From an uncultured Alistipes sp. (lineage in GTDB: Bacteria; Bacteroidota; Bacteroidia; Bacteroidales; Rikenellaceae): 64,000 bases of DNA. How positions within the stretch are numbered: position 1 is the stretch's first letter; every line of letters begins with the position of its first letter. The notes under the pieces are model-generated. The model had not been told where the DNA came from. It was given only the letters and a program-made list of their open reading frames with translations, and did no database searches. Both the position numbers and the translations under genes were made by a program. Shown here in pieces: positions 9,043 to 17,499 of this stretch. The stretch covers positions 36,076 to 100,075 of the forward strand of contig CALUMQ010000005.1 of assembly GCA_944321765.1 (NCBI GenBank), in the 5' to 3' direction.

Positions 9043-11174
9043 AGGTTCTGCAGCGTGTACTCGATCATCTTGCGGCGGATGTTGACCCGGTCGTCGGGCA
9101 TCATCGAGTGGTTCTGATCGGGGTAGATCATCATGTCGTAGCTCTTTCCCGCGCGGTTCAGCGCCCGGGCCATCTCGATGGTGTTCTGGAAGTGAACGTT
9201 GTCATCGGCCGTGCCGTGGATCATGAGCAGCCGCGTGCGGCTGTCGTCGAGCATCCGCGCAAAGTTGATCGGCGAATTCTTGTCATATCCGTCGGCGTTG
9301 TATTGCGGCAGGTTGTTGTAGATCTCCGTGTAGATCGTGTCGTAGTAGCGCCATGAGGTGACGGGGGCCACGGCGATCGCCATGCGGAACAGCCCGTTGC
9401 CCTTCAGGGCGCAACCCAGGGCCATGAAGCCGCCGTAGGACCATCCGTAGATGCCGATGCGTGCGGAGTCGACCCACGGCTGTTCGGCCAGGTAGCGGGC
9501 CGTCGAGAGCTGATCCTCGATCTCCAGGGCTCCGAGGCGTCCGTAGGTCATCTTCTTGAACTTCTCCCCGCGGAATCCCGTGCCGCGGCCGTCGGCGCAT
9601 ACGACAATGTAACCCTTGTCGACCAGCGCATCCTCCCAGTCGATCGACCAGCGGTCGGCGACCGACTGCGATCCCGGGCCCGAATACTGGGTCATCAGAA
9701 CGGGATAGCGGTGTGTGGGGTCGAAGTCGCGGGGTTTGACGATGTAGGCGTTCAGCGTGTCGCCGCGCTCGGTGGTGATGGTGAAGAACTCCTTCACCGG
9801 ACGCCGTGTGGCAGCCAGTTCGTCGCGCAGGGCGCGGCTGTCGGCCAGCGTGCGGATGGTCGTGCCCTCGGCATCGCAGATCGACACGACGTTGGGGGTC
9901 GTGGCGTTGGAGAAGGTCGTGATGAAGTATTTCATGCCGCGGCTCGGAGCCACCGAGTAGTATCCTTCACCGGGAGTCAGACGCTGCTTCTCCTTTCCGT
10001 CAAGCCGTATGCTGTAGAGGTTGCGGCGCAGCGGCGAGGTCTCGGTCGAGAGGTACCATACCCGTTTGCCGTCGGATCCCACGACGTCGGTCACCTCCCA
10101 TTCGCCCTTGGTCACCTGTCCCAGCAGCCCGCGGCGCAGGCTGTAGAGATAGAGGTGCATGTAGCCGGTGAGGGTCTCCTGCCGCACGAGAAAACGATCC
10201 TTGTCGACGAAGGTCACCGTCTTGTCGTCGACGCGTTCGACGTACTGCTGCGCACGCTCCTCATAGACCGTGCGCTGCCCGCCATGGGGTTCGCAGACGA
10301 TCATCTCGAAGACGTTCTGACGCCGGTTGAGGCGGTAGTACCAGGGGCGTCCGTCGGGTGTCCAGCCGATGCGCGGAATGTACTGGTCGGTCTCCGATCC
10401 GGTGTCGATGCGGCTCTTCTCGCCGGTCGTGAGGTCGGCGATCCAGAGTTCGACGATCGAGTTGCGGTCGCCGGCCTTGGGGTACTTGAACGAGTAGGCG
10501 TGGTTGTAGAGTTTCGCGTCGAAGCGCATCATCTCCATCAGCGGCACCTCCCGCTCGTCGAAGCGCAGGAAGGCGATCTTCCGGCTGTCGGGCGAGAAGG
10601 CGTAGGCCTTCGTTACGGTGAACTCCTCCTCGTAGACCCAGTCGGTGGTCCCGTTGATGATCTCGTTCCAGGCTCCGTCGTCGGTGATGCGGCGCGTGCG
10701 GCCGCTTTCGATGTCATAGACGTAGAGGTCGTTGCGGTCGGAGTAGGCGATCAGGCGTCCGTCGGGCGAGAAGGAGGCGTCACGCGGCGCTTCGGCATCG
10801 CGCAGAATGGGCTCCACGCCGTTGTTGCGCACGAGCGAGTAGGAGGTGGTGTACGAACGCCGGTAGATGGGATTGCGTCCCGAGGCGATGAGTATCGACT
10901 GCTCGTCGGGCGAGAGGAGGTAGTCCGAAATCACGAGATTCGGCGTGGGGGAGGGGAGCAGACTCTCTCCCGCACTCTCCGTATCGTAGCGGAAGCGGCG
11001 GATGTCGTTGTTGCGAAGGGTGGTGTAGTGTTCGCCGTCGGCCATCGAACGGATGCCGTATACCGATTCGTTCATGGCTCCGAGGCGTGCAATCTCGGCA
11101 TACTCGGTCTGGGCCGCGGCGGATGCCACGCCGAGCAGGGCGGCGGTTGAAAAGGTCAGGATCTTTTTTTTCAA
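9039..11174 (-). CDS. Dipeptidyl peptidase IV (S9B family), exported
   Basis: DPP IV removes Xaa-Pro or Xaa-Ala dipeptides from the N-terminus of peptides. In Bacteroidales it acts in the periplasm during peptide catabolism. The 711-residue protein has a Sec signal peptide (about residues 1-21, ending in ASAAAQ), an eight-bladed beta-propeller, and a C-terminal alpha/beta hydrolase domain. The triad is visible: S579 in GWSYGG, D657 in GTADDNVH and H689 in DQNHSM. The double-Glu motif that binds the substrate amino group is present in WVYEEEF. It lies 22 bases after the unknown gene at 11197-11883 and overlaps ogt by four bases. Confidence 0.95.
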   Translation of the reverse strand: MKKKILTFSTAALLGVASAAAQTEYAEIARLGAMNESVYGIRSMADGEHYTTLRNNDIRRFRYDTESAGESLLPSPTPNLVISDYLLSPDEQSILIASGRNPIYRRSYTTSYSLVRNNGVEPILRDAEAPRDASFSPDGRLIAYSDRNDLYVYDIESGRTRRITDDGAWNEIINGTTDWVYEEEFTVTKAYAFSPDSRKIAFLRFDEREVPLMEMMRFDAKLYNHAYSFKYPKAGDRNSIVELWIADLTTGEKSRIDTGSETDQYIPRIGWTPDGRPWYYRLNRRQNVFEMIVCEPHGGQRTVYEERAQQYVERVDDKTVTFVDKDRFLVRQETLTGYMHLYLYSLRRGLLGQVTKGEWEVTDVVGSDGKRVWYLSTETSPLRRNLYSIRLDGKEKQRLTPGEGYYSVAPSRGMKYFITTFSNATTPNVVSICDAEGTTIRTLADSRALRDELAATRRPVKEFFTITTERGDTLNAYIVKPRDFDPTHRYPVLMTQYSGPGSQSVADRWSIDWEDALVDKGYIVVCADGRGTGFRGEKFKKMTYGRLGALEIEDQLSTARYLAEQPWVDSARIGIYGWSYGGFMALGCALKGNGLFRMAIAVAPVTSWRYYDTIYTEIYNNLPQYNADGYDKNSPINFARMLDDSRTRLLMIHGTADDNVHFQNTIEMARALNRAGKSYDMMIYPDQNHSMMPDDRVNIRRKMIEYTLQNL

Positions 11175-11196
11175 GGTTTCGGAGGTTTGTTTGGGG

Positions 11197-11883
11197 TCAG
11201 ATGTCTTTGATGTCGAAATCGTATCCGAGGCGTTTGCCGGTGACGAATTTCGAGTTGTCCATTTTCGTGTTGAACTGGTCGACCGTCACGCGCTTGTTCT
11301 CCTCGTAGGGCGGAGTCAGCAGGTCGAAGTCGAGCGAGAAGTCGATGGCCGCCTCGAGGATCGCCACCAGGGCGTCGCGGTCGATCTCGTCACTCCCGAA
11401 GGCCGTGGCGGGCATCGAAGTCTGCTGCTTGCCCTCGGCAAAGTAGCGGCGTTCACGGTTGATGAAGATCCGTCCGATGAGGTAGCCCTCGTCGGAGTTG
11501 CGGTTGAACTTGAACGAATCCGAGAGGAAATTGTAGATGTTGATCATTCCGCAGTAGGAGTTTTCGCGGTCGGCCTCGACGTAGGGGGTCTTCCAGATCG
11601 CATGCCCGGGCTCGAATTCGAAGACGTCGGTGTGCATCTGGAAGATCAGCAGGTCGTTGGCCACCTGCAGCTGGGCCTCGAACTTGCCCCGGTCGCGGTA
11701 TTCGAGCCTGACGCGACGGTCGAGTTTTCCGTCCAGCTCGTCGTCCATCTCCGAGGCCATCTCCAGCAGCGTCTCCTTCAGGGAGTTGAACGTGGAGAAG
11801 GTGTTGTCGAAGACCTTCTGTTTGAGTGTCGACTTGCGGATGATCGTATCGAGAATCTTTGCTCTCAGCGGGGTTGTTTCCAT
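11197..11883 (-). CDS. Conserved hypothetical protein, cytoplasmic, function unknown
   Basis: I do not recognise a characterised family. The 228-residue product has no signal peptide or membrane helix and is highly charged. The N-terminal third is predicted helical (DTIIRKSTLKQKVFDNTFSTF, then a Glu/Met-rich stretch); the middle resembles a mixed alpha/beta domain with many aromatic residues. It is coding by context: it lies 24 bases after the glucosaminidase gene and 22 before the dipeptidyl peptidase gene on the same strand, with clear codon bias. Its retention between two cell-surface genes suggests a shared transcript rather than a shared pathway. Confidence 0.85.
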   Translation of the reverse strand: METTPLRAKILDTIIRKSTLKQKVFDNTFSTFNSLKETLLEMASEMDDELDGKLDRRVRLEYRDRGKFEAQLQVANDLLIFQMHTDVFEFEPGHAIWKTPYVEADRENSYCGMINIYNFLSDSFKFNRNSDEGYLIGRIFINRERRYFAEGKQQTSMPATAFGSDEIDRDALVAILEAAIDFSLDFDLLTPPYEENKRVTVDQFNTKMDNSKFVTGKRLGYDFDIKDI

Positions 11884-11907
11884 ATCGTAGGTGTAAGCGT
11901 TCGTCGG

Positions 11908-12912
11908 TTATTTGATGCGGATCTGCCGGCCGGTCTCCAGCTCGGTTCCGGGTTTGAGCCGGTTGAGCTTCTCGATCGACCGCGTGCGGATGGCGTAGGA
12001 CTGTCCCACGGAGTAGGCGGTCTCGCCCTGGCGGCAGATGTGGTGCTGGGCATTCCCCTCCCAGCGCTTCTTCTTGCGCTCGATGTAGACCACCTCGCCC
12101 ATGAGCGGCTGTGCCTTCTTGTCCTTCAGGTCGTTGAAGCGGCGCAGGTTGCGCGGCGAGAGGCGGAACTTCTCGCCGATGTTCTCAAACGTGTCGTTCT
12201 CCTTGGCCACGACGTAGTGCACGCCGTTGGTGGCGTAGACGTTGTATCCCGCGTGGGCGTTGATCGTCACGCGGTAGTCGTCGGGGTCGATGGCCGTGCC
12301 GCTCTCGGCGGTCTTGTCGACGCTTGTCTGCGAGGTGAACCATTCGTTCGAGTCGTGCTTGAGCCCGAAGCGCGAGGCGTAGAGGCGTTCGCCGTCGGGC
12401 TGATCGAGCAGGTAGAGCTGGCACTCCTCGATGATGCGGATCAGACGCTGGGCATAGTCCGGCGCCGTGGCGTAGCCTGCGGCCTTGAGTCCGCGGGCCC
12501 AACTCTTGTAGTCGTCCGAGGCGTAGGCGAAAAGCGAGTCGTAACGGGGCTGGGAGTCGAGGAATTCGGCATGGTCGCGGTACGACGCCTCGACCGACGG
12601 GTAGGCGCGGAAACACTCTCCCTTGGCATCGTCGTCGTGATAGACCCGCTCGCCCTTCCATCCGGTCTTGCACTTGATGCCGAAGTGGTTGTTCGACTTG
12701 AGCGAGAGGAGGCTGTTTCCGGAGTCGGATTCGAGAATTCCCTGGGCCATGGTGATGCTTGCGGGGATTCCGTAGCGCTCCATGTCGGCCACGGCAATCG
12801 ACTTGTAGCGGTCGATGTACTCCTCGCGCGTCATGCGGACCTGGGCCGTCAGCGACGTCGAGGCGCAGAGCAGGATTCCTGCCAGAGCTATTGCTTTTTT
12901 GGAAAAAGTCAT
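11908..12912 (-). CDS. Exported N-acetylglucosaminidase (GH73-like) with two LysM domains
   Basis: This is a probable peptidoglycan hydrolase that cuts the glycan backbone. The 334-residue protein starts with a signal peptide (about residues 1-23, SLTAQ). A glucosaminidase domain follows at about 28-170, with the candidate catalytic E61 in AQGILESDSGNS and the downstream block NNHFGIKCK. Two LysM-like modules, about residues 205-255 and 284-334 (HHICRQGETAYSVGQSYAI), should bind GlcNAc chains. It is the first gene of a minus-strand run; the promoter lies at 12936-12966, giving a leader of only about 18 bases. Confidence 0.9.
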   Translation of the reverse strand: MTFSKKAIALAGILLCASTSLTAQVRMTREEYIDRYKSIAVADMERYGIPASITMAQGILESDSGNSLLSLKSNNHFGIKCKTGWKGERVYHDDDAKGECFRAYPSVEASYRDHAEFLDSQPRYDSLFAYASDDYKSWARGLKAAGYATAPDYAQRLIRIIEECQLYLLDQPDGERLYASRFGLKHDSNEWFTSQTSVDKTAESGTAIDPDDYRVTINAHAGYNVYATNGVHYVVAKENDTFENIGEKFRLSPRNLRRFNDLKDKKAQPLMGEVVYIERKKKRWEGNAQHHICRQGETAYSVGQSYAIRTRSIEKLNRLKPGTELETGRQIRIK

Positions 12913-12920
12913 TATCTTTG
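12891..12920 (+). promoter_or_regulatory. Promoter for the DUF4254-glycosyltransferase pair
   Basis: A plus-strand TTG at 12891-12893 and a TATCTTTG at 12913-12920 are separated by 19 bases. The -7 box abuts the start codon of the divergent gene (12910-12912). The predicted transcript would have a leader of about 70 bases before 12998. Confidence 0.65.
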
Positions 12921-12935
12921 TTCAATCGTTAGCGA

Positions 12936-12966
12936 CAAAGGTATAATTTTCCCGCTGAAAAAACAA
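12936..12966 (-). promoter_or_regulatory. Promoter for the glucosaminidase-DPP4-ogt operon
   Basis: On the minus strand there is a -7 box TACCTTTG (12936-12943) and a -33 TTG (12964-12966) with 20 bases between them, matching the Bacteroidetes sigma-ABfr consensus. The predicted start of transcription is near 12930. Confidence 0.75.
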
Positions 12967-12997
12967 TAGAATAACCTATCCTGCTAAGACCTGAAAC

Positions 12998-13606
12998 ATG
13001 TTTACCGAAAACGCGAATCGTATTTTCACCCGGTCCATCGAGGATTACCACCGCTGGGACGACGTGGATCATCCCCTCGAGAATCCCTTCGAAGGGGGAA
13101 CGCTTGACCGTCTGCTCTACCACAAGAACTGGATCGACACCGTCCAGTGGCATCTCGAGGATATCATCCGCGACCCGGCGATCGACCCCGTGGAGGCCCT
13201 GAAGATCAAGCGCCGCATCGACCGTTCGAACCAGGAGCGCACCGATATGGTGGAGTACATCGATTCGTACCTGCTGGAGAAGTACCGCGATGTGAAGCCG
13301 GCGGCCGATGCGCGGCTCAATACGGAGACTCCGGCGTGGGCGATCGACCGCCTGTCGATCCTTGCGCTGAAAATCTACCACATGGAGCGCGAGACCGAAC
13401 GCGAGGATGTCGGGGAGGCGCACCGTGAGGCGTGCGGCAAGAAACTCGCGGTGCTGCGCACGCAGCAGGAGGATCTGTCGCGTGCGATCGAGGAGCTGCT
13501 CGAAGATATCGAGGCCGGACGCAAGTACATGAAGACCTACAAGCAGATGAAGATGTACAACGACCCGGCGCTCAATCCGGTGCTTTATGGACAGAAGAAG
13601 CAATAA
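12998..13606 (+). CDS. DUF4254 domain-containing protein
   Basis: The function is unknown; the family is common in Bacteroidetes. The 202-residue protein is almost entirely alpha-helical and charged, with no signal peptide. Family-like blocks include WHLEDIIRD near residue 50, KIKRRIDRSNQERTDMVEYID (about 70-90) and a C-terminal coiled-coil-like stretch ending YNDPALNPVLYG. Its stop overlaps the start of the glycosyltransferase gene by 20 bases, implying coupled translation. From this context I infer a role in glycan or LPS assembly, perhaps as a partner of the glycosyltransferase. Confidence 0.88.
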   Translation: MFTENANRIFTRSIEDYHRWDDVDHPLENPFEGGTLDRLLYHKNWIDTVQWHLEDIIRDPAIDPVEALKIKRRIDRSNQERTDMVEYIDSYLLEKYRDVKPAADARLNTETPAWAIDRLSILALKIYHMERETEREDVGEAHREACGKKLAVLRTQQEDLSRAIEELLEDIEAGRKYMKTYKQMKMYNDPALNPVLYGQKKQ

Positions 13607-14639
13607 CGACGAGGAGAGCGGCAGTCGGCATCCGGAACCCCGTCATTTGTTGATCATCCGCACGTCGGCCATGGGCGATGTGGCGATGCTGCCGCATGCG
13701 GTCCGGGCGCTGAAGGCGCGTTATCCGGCGTTGAAGGTCACCGTGGCGACGCAGCCGCTGTTCAAGTGCTTCTTCCAGGGTCTTGACGTCGACTTTCTCG
13801 ATGTCGACGTGCGCGGCGAACACCATCCCATGCGCAAGATGTGGACCCTGGCCGAAGAGATGCGCCGGCGGGGTGTCGATGCCGTGGCCGATGTCCACGG
13901 GGTGCTGCGCTCGCGGATCTTCACCAGTGCGATGCGTCTTCACGGCATTGCGGTGGCGCGCATCGACAAGGGCCGCAAGGAGAAGGAGGCGTTCATCGAG
14001 AACGCCGGCCAGGAGATGGCTCCGCTGCGTCATACCGTCCTGCGTTATTGCGATGTCATCCGTCGGCTGGGCTTCGACTTCGAGGACCCGCAGCCGGTCG
14101 GGCGTCAGGTGCGTCCCAATCCTTTCGGCGAGAAACAGGGCCTGTGGATCGGCTTCGCGCCCTTTTCGGCCCAGCCGGGCAAGACCTATCCCGAGGATTT
14201 GAGCCGGGAGGCGGTGCGGCTTCTGGCGGAGCGCTATGACCGCCTCTTTATCCATAGCGGCGGTGGCGAGGAGCAGCGGTTTGCCGAGCAGATGGAGCGC
14301 CTCTATCCCAATGTCACGGCTCTCTACGGCAAGGTGCGTCTTGGAGGGGAGATCGATCTGATTGCCAACCTCGACTGCGTGGTATCGATGGATTCGCTGG
14401 TCATGCACCTGGCCTCACTCGTGGCCACTCCCGTCGTGTCGGTCTGGGGTGCCACGCATCCCGGCCTTGGATTTCTCGGCTACGGCGCTCCAACGGAGGG
14501 CATTCTTCAGCCCGACATGCCGTGCCGTCCCTGTTCGGTATTCGGAAACCGCCCGTGCCGTTACGGAGATTTCCGTTGCATGCGGGAGATCTCTCCCGAA
14601 CAAATCGCGGAGAAGGTCCGGCAGTTCGTAGGCAGGTAA
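13587..14639 (+). CDS. Glycosyltransferase family 9 (heptosyltransferase-like)
   Basis: GT9 enzymes transfer heptose or related sugars from nucleotide donors during LPS core synthesis, on the inner face of the cytoplasmic membrane. The 350-residue protein has the N-terminal Rossmann opening HLLIIRTSAMGDVAM (about residues 20-35) with the G-D pair typical of GT9. The C-terminal donor-binding block is VSMDSLVMHLASLVATPVVSVWG with the PGLGF turn. Late cysteines (CRPCSVFGNRPC) are usual in Bacteroidetes members. The start at 13587 overlaps the DUF4254 gene by 20 bases; no later Met keeps the first beta strand. The precise sugar cannot be read from sequence. Confidence 0.9.
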   Translation: MDRRSNNDEESGSRHPEPRHLLIIRTSAMGDVAMLPHAVRALKARYPALKVTVATQPLFKCFFQGLDVDFLDVDVRGEHHPMRKMWTLAEEMRRRGVDAVADVHGVLRSRIFTSAMRLHGIAVARIDKGRKEKEAFIENAGQEMAPLRHTVLRYCDVIRRLGFDFEDPQPVGRQVRPNPFGEKQGLWIGFAPFSAQPGKTYPEDLSREAVRLLAERYDRLFIHSGGGEEQRFAEQMERLYPNVTALYGKVRLGGEIDLIANLDCVVSMDSLVMHLASLVATPVVSVWGATHPGLGFLGYGAPTEGILQPDMPCRPCSVFGNRPCRYGDFRCMREISPEQIAEKVRQFVGR

Positions 14640-14648
14640 CCCCCCCCC
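14640..14648 (+). repeat. Homopolymer C9 tract after the glycosyltransferase stop codon
   Basis: Nine C residues start directly after the TAA stop (14637-14639). Slippage here would not change the protein. Confidence 0.95.
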
Positions 14649-15068
14649 TCCTTGATTCTCTTTCTGATTTAAATAATATTGTCAGCCGCGCCCTGTCGTA
14701 TGCTGACGGGCTGCGCACTGCAACCTCCCCCCGCCGTATCCCATTTCTGTTGCTTTGCTTGCTGACCGGCCAAACCCTTCCCGGGGCTTTTGCCGGGACC
14801 ACCCCCCCCCGATCGATTGGAAATTTTCGGCTCAATGTCGGACCTTCGTTCGTTATCCGATGTTCCGGACGTTCATATTTTTGACCCGTTCGGATGCATC
14901 GAATACCGATCGGAGAAGCCTGGCCTTTTTTTTGCCTCTACCCCCTTTCTGAAGTGCTTTTGTGGGCCGGAGACGCCTGGGAAGCCGATATAACTAAAAT
15001 GTATATTTATTTATTGCTTATAATATTTATTAATACCTCTGTTTTTAATGTAAAATATTGAGAAAATA
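14649..15068. other. Gene-free gap between glycosyltransferase and fimbrial promoter
   Basis: I see no convincing gene on either strand. The left part is GC-rich with pyrimidine-rich strings and two small inverted repeats (GTCAGC at 14681-14686 with GCTGAC at 14702-14707; TCCCGG/CCGGGA near 14779-14798). The right part, from about 14990, becomes very AT-rich and may act as a promoter-upstream element. A second C9 tract lies at 14802-14810. Short open frames here have no signal, no family look and end in low-complexity sequence. Confidence 0.7.
14802..14810 (+). repeat. Second homopolymer C9 tract
   Basis: Nine C residues lie in the non-coding gap, 162 bases after the first C9 tract. No reading frame that it would switch could be identified. 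Confidence 0.95.
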
Positions 15069-15101
15069 TTTGGGGGGGGGAATTTTTTTATATTATCTTT
15101 G
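15069..15101 (+). promoter_or_regulatory. Fimbrial operon promoter with a G9 tract in its spacer
   Basis: A -33 TTTG (15069-15072) and a -7 TATCTTTG (15094-15101) are 21 bases apart. Nine consecutive G residues at 15072-15080 begin with the last base of the -33 box and run into the spacer. The remaining spacer is an A/T run. The predicted start near 15107 leaves a long leader of about 260 bases before the first gene at 15367. Changes in G number would alter the spacer from its present 21, so expression may be variable. Confidence 0.7.
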
Positions 15102-15366
15102 TGAAGCGTAATCAAAAATAAACGATGGACGGGTGCTGAACGCAATTGTTTGGGTTGTGTCGGCTGATAGTTTTGCTCCCGAGCCGGGAATGCTCCTTGA
15201 GGTGGCAAAAAGTCATTGATCTGTAACGAAAATCCCGTCGTTGTACCGGAATTCTTCTGGGCTCCTCTTCCCTTCAAGATTTAACCGATGCCATGAGGTA
15301 TCTCGTCGGATCATTGTCTTTTGATCCCGCTGCATGGACTTGAATGTGGAACTCTATGTTCAAAAA

Positions 15367-15951
15367 ATGAAAAAACTACTGCTGATACTCTCCCTTTGCG
15401 TAACCTTTGGCTTCGCGGAGACGGCACAAGCGCAGAAATGGGCCGTCAAGACCAATCTGCTTTATGATGCTACGACAAGCATGAATCTCGGTGTGGAGTT
15501 TGCCCTGGCGGAGAAGTGGACCTTCGACCTCTCGGGAAACTGGAACCCCTGGACCTTTTCCGACAACATGAAGTGGAAACACTGGCTTGTCCAGCCCGAG
15601 GTGCGCTATTGGACCTGCAAGCGTCTGGGAGGCCACTTCCTGGCCGGACACCTTTGGGGCGGCCAGTACAATGCGGGCAATATCGACGGACTGCCCGATT
15701 TCCTGGGTACGAACTTCTCCAACCTGGCCGACCGCCGTTATGAAGGGTGGTTTGTCGGAGCAGGCGTCGGTTACGGATATGCCTGGATGCTGGGCAAGCA
15801 CTGGAATCTCGAAGCCGAAATCGGTGTCGGCTACGCCTATACGCGTTATGACGTATTCCGGTGCCCGCGCTGCGGCTCGAAGCTCGGCAGCGGCGATCAT
15901 CACTATTTCGGACCTACGAAGGCCTCGATCAACCTGGTATTCGTCTTCTAA
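15367..15951 (+). CDS. DUF3575 domain-containing exported protein, fimbrial operon
   Basis: DUF3575 proteins are small predicted outer-membrane beta-barrels often found at the head of Bacteroidales fimbrial operons. The 194-residue product has a signal peptide (MKKLLLILSLCVTFGFAETAQA) followed by KWAVKTNLLYDATTSMNLGVEFAL, a family hallmark, and alternating hydrophobic strands ending in a C-terminal aromatic residue (INLVFVF). The frame is open to 15334, but the Met at 15367 places the signal peptide at the N-terminus. A CPRC pair near the C-terminus is notable. The next gene starts 11 bases after the stop. Confidence 0.88.
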   Translation: MKKLLLILSLCVTFGFAETAQAQKWAVKTNLLYDATTSMNLGVEFALAEKWTFDLSGNWNPWTFSDNMKWKHWLVQPEVRYWTCKRLGGHFLAGHLWGGQYNAGNIDGLPDFLGTNFSNLADRRYEGWFVGAGVGYGYAWMLGKHWNLEAEIGVGYAYTRYDVFRCPRCGSKLGSGDHHYFGPTKASINLVFVF

Positions 15952-15962
15952 ACGTTACGGCC

Positions 15963-17423
15963 ATGAACAACAACATACGTATCCTTCTTTTACTCCTTTT
16001 TACCGTGGGGTGGCTGCTTCCCGTCGGCGCACAGCAGCCGATCATGGGCGGAGAGGCCTCGGTGACGGATCTCGAAGTTGTCCACGAGGGGCAGCAGCTG
16101 CATGTGTCGATGTCGCTCGATGTCACGAACCTCACGGTGGGAGGTGACGAGACGGTGATTCTGACTCCCGTGCTGACCCGCGACGGGCGTGTTGCCGAGC
16201 TTCCGGCCGTGGAGATCATGGGCCGTCGCGCCTACCTGCACTATCTCCGCGGCGGAGAGAATCCCGTCAGCGGGCATGCAGCCTATGCCGAACGTACGGC
16301 ACGACGCTCCGAGCGTCGTGCGGGCGCCCAGATCATCGCCTACGAGACGACGCTTCCCTATGAGGATTGGATGTCCGGCGCGCTCGTTTCGGTGCGCGAA
16401 GGGAGTTGCGGATGCAGCAATACGCCGCTGGCTCTGGGCGAGAGTCCGCTTGAGCGGGTGCTGGAGCCTGCCTACGAACCGCACTACCTGCTGACGTTCG
16501 TCGAACCGGATCCCGAACCCGTCAAGATCCGCGAGGAGAGTCTCTCCGCGTATGTCAACTTCCGGATCGACCGGTGGGCGATTCTCGAGGATTACAAGAA
16601 CAATGCTTCGGAACTTGCGGCGATCCGCGGTTCTTTCGAACGGGTGAAGGACGATCGGGACCTGACCGTCGCGTCGGTTGAGATCGACGGTTGGGCTTCG
16701 CCCGAGGGCACCGAAGCCCATAACCGGCAGCTGTCGCAGCGGCGTGCCGATGCGCTTGCCGACTACATTGCCTCAGCCTGCGGCATCGACCGTGCATCGG
16801 TCGGCGCAACGGGTCACGGCGAGGACTGGGCCGGACTGCGTGCCGGTGTGGAGGCACTTACGGGGCTGCTCGACCAGCACAAGGTGCTGGCGGTAATCGA
16901 CGATACGGAGTTGTCGTTCGATGCCCGGGAGTCTAAACTCAAGAAGCTGATTCCTCCGACCATCTATCAGCGGCTCTATAACGAAATCTATCCGTCGCTG
17001 CGCCGCAACGACTATCGTATCGTCTACCGGGTTCGGAACTTCGACATCGAGGAGGCGAAGGCGCTGCTTGAAACCGCACCGCAGAAACTCTCGCTCGGCG
17101 AGATGTACCGCATTGCCGGGCTCTACGAGAAGGATTCCGAGGCCTACGATCATGTGCTGGAGGTTGCAGCCCGGACCTACCCGACGCAACCGGCTGCCGC
17201 AGTGAACCATGCCTTACGGCTGCTTGAACGCGGCGAGTACGACGCTGCCGTGACGCTGCTCCGACAGTCCGACACCTCGGATCCGCGGGTGCTCAACGCA
17301 CTGGGTGTGGCATATGTCCGCGGGGGCGACACGGAGGCTGCGCGCGAAGCGTGGGAACAGGCCGCAAAGGGCGGCTCGGCCGATGCCGAGCATAATCTCG
17401 GGGAGTTGTCCAGGGCGCTTTGA
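15963..17423 (+). CDS. DUF3868/OmpA-like and TPR protein, fimbrial operon
   Basis: This 486-residue exported protein is probably an outer-membrane or periplasmic assembly partner of the fimbriae. After the signal peptide (ending VGAQQ) comes a DUF3868-type region (about residues 25-200). An OmpA-like segment follows near 200-300 (VASVEIDGWASPEGTEAHNRQLSQRRADALADYI), with the peptidoglycan-binding look of the family. The C-terminal part is TPR-like (LNALGVAYVRGGDTEAAREAWEQAAKGG). The start at 15963 is preferred over upstream frames because it begins the signal sequence. It lies in the fimbrial operon 76 bases before the pilin gene. Confidence 0.87.
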   Translation: MNNNIRILLLLLFTVGWLLPVGAQQPIMGGEASVTDLEVVHEGQQLHVSMSLDVTNLTVGGDETVILTPVLTRDGRVAELPAVEIMGRRAYLHYLRGGENPVSGHAAYAERTARRSERRAGAQIIAYETTLPYEDWMSGALVSVREGSCGCSNTPLALGESPLERVLEPAYEPHYLLTFVEPDPEPVKIREESLSAYVNFRIDRWAILEDYKNNASELAAIRGSFERVKDDRDLTVASVEIDGWASPEGTEAHNRQLSQRRADALADYIASACGIDRASVGATGHGEDWAGLRAGVEALTGLLDQHKVLAVIDDTELSFDARESKLKKLIPPTIYQRLYNEIYPSLRRNDYRIVYRVRNFDIEEAKALLETAPQKLSLGEMYRIAGLYEKDSEAYDHVLEVAARTYPTQPAAAVNHALRLLERGEYDAAVTLLRQSDTSDPRVLNALGVAYVRGGDTEAAREAWEQAAKGGSADAEHNLGELSRAL

Positions 17424-17499
17424 CGCCGCCGCGATCCCTTCCTCTCAATGAGACGCAACATTCAATCAATCAATATTAATCGCATTATTTTTTAAGACT

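Noticed and set aside
11053-12969. A 638-codon plus-strand frame opposite the glucosaminidase run
   Set aside because: Antisense shadow with Val/Leu/Arg-rich composition; the minus-strand genes have catalytic motifs and signal peptides.
15011-15277. An 88-codon minus-strand frame in the fimbrial leader
   Set aside because: It crosses the promoter and G9 tract, ends in an AT-rich low-complexity tail and shows no family features.
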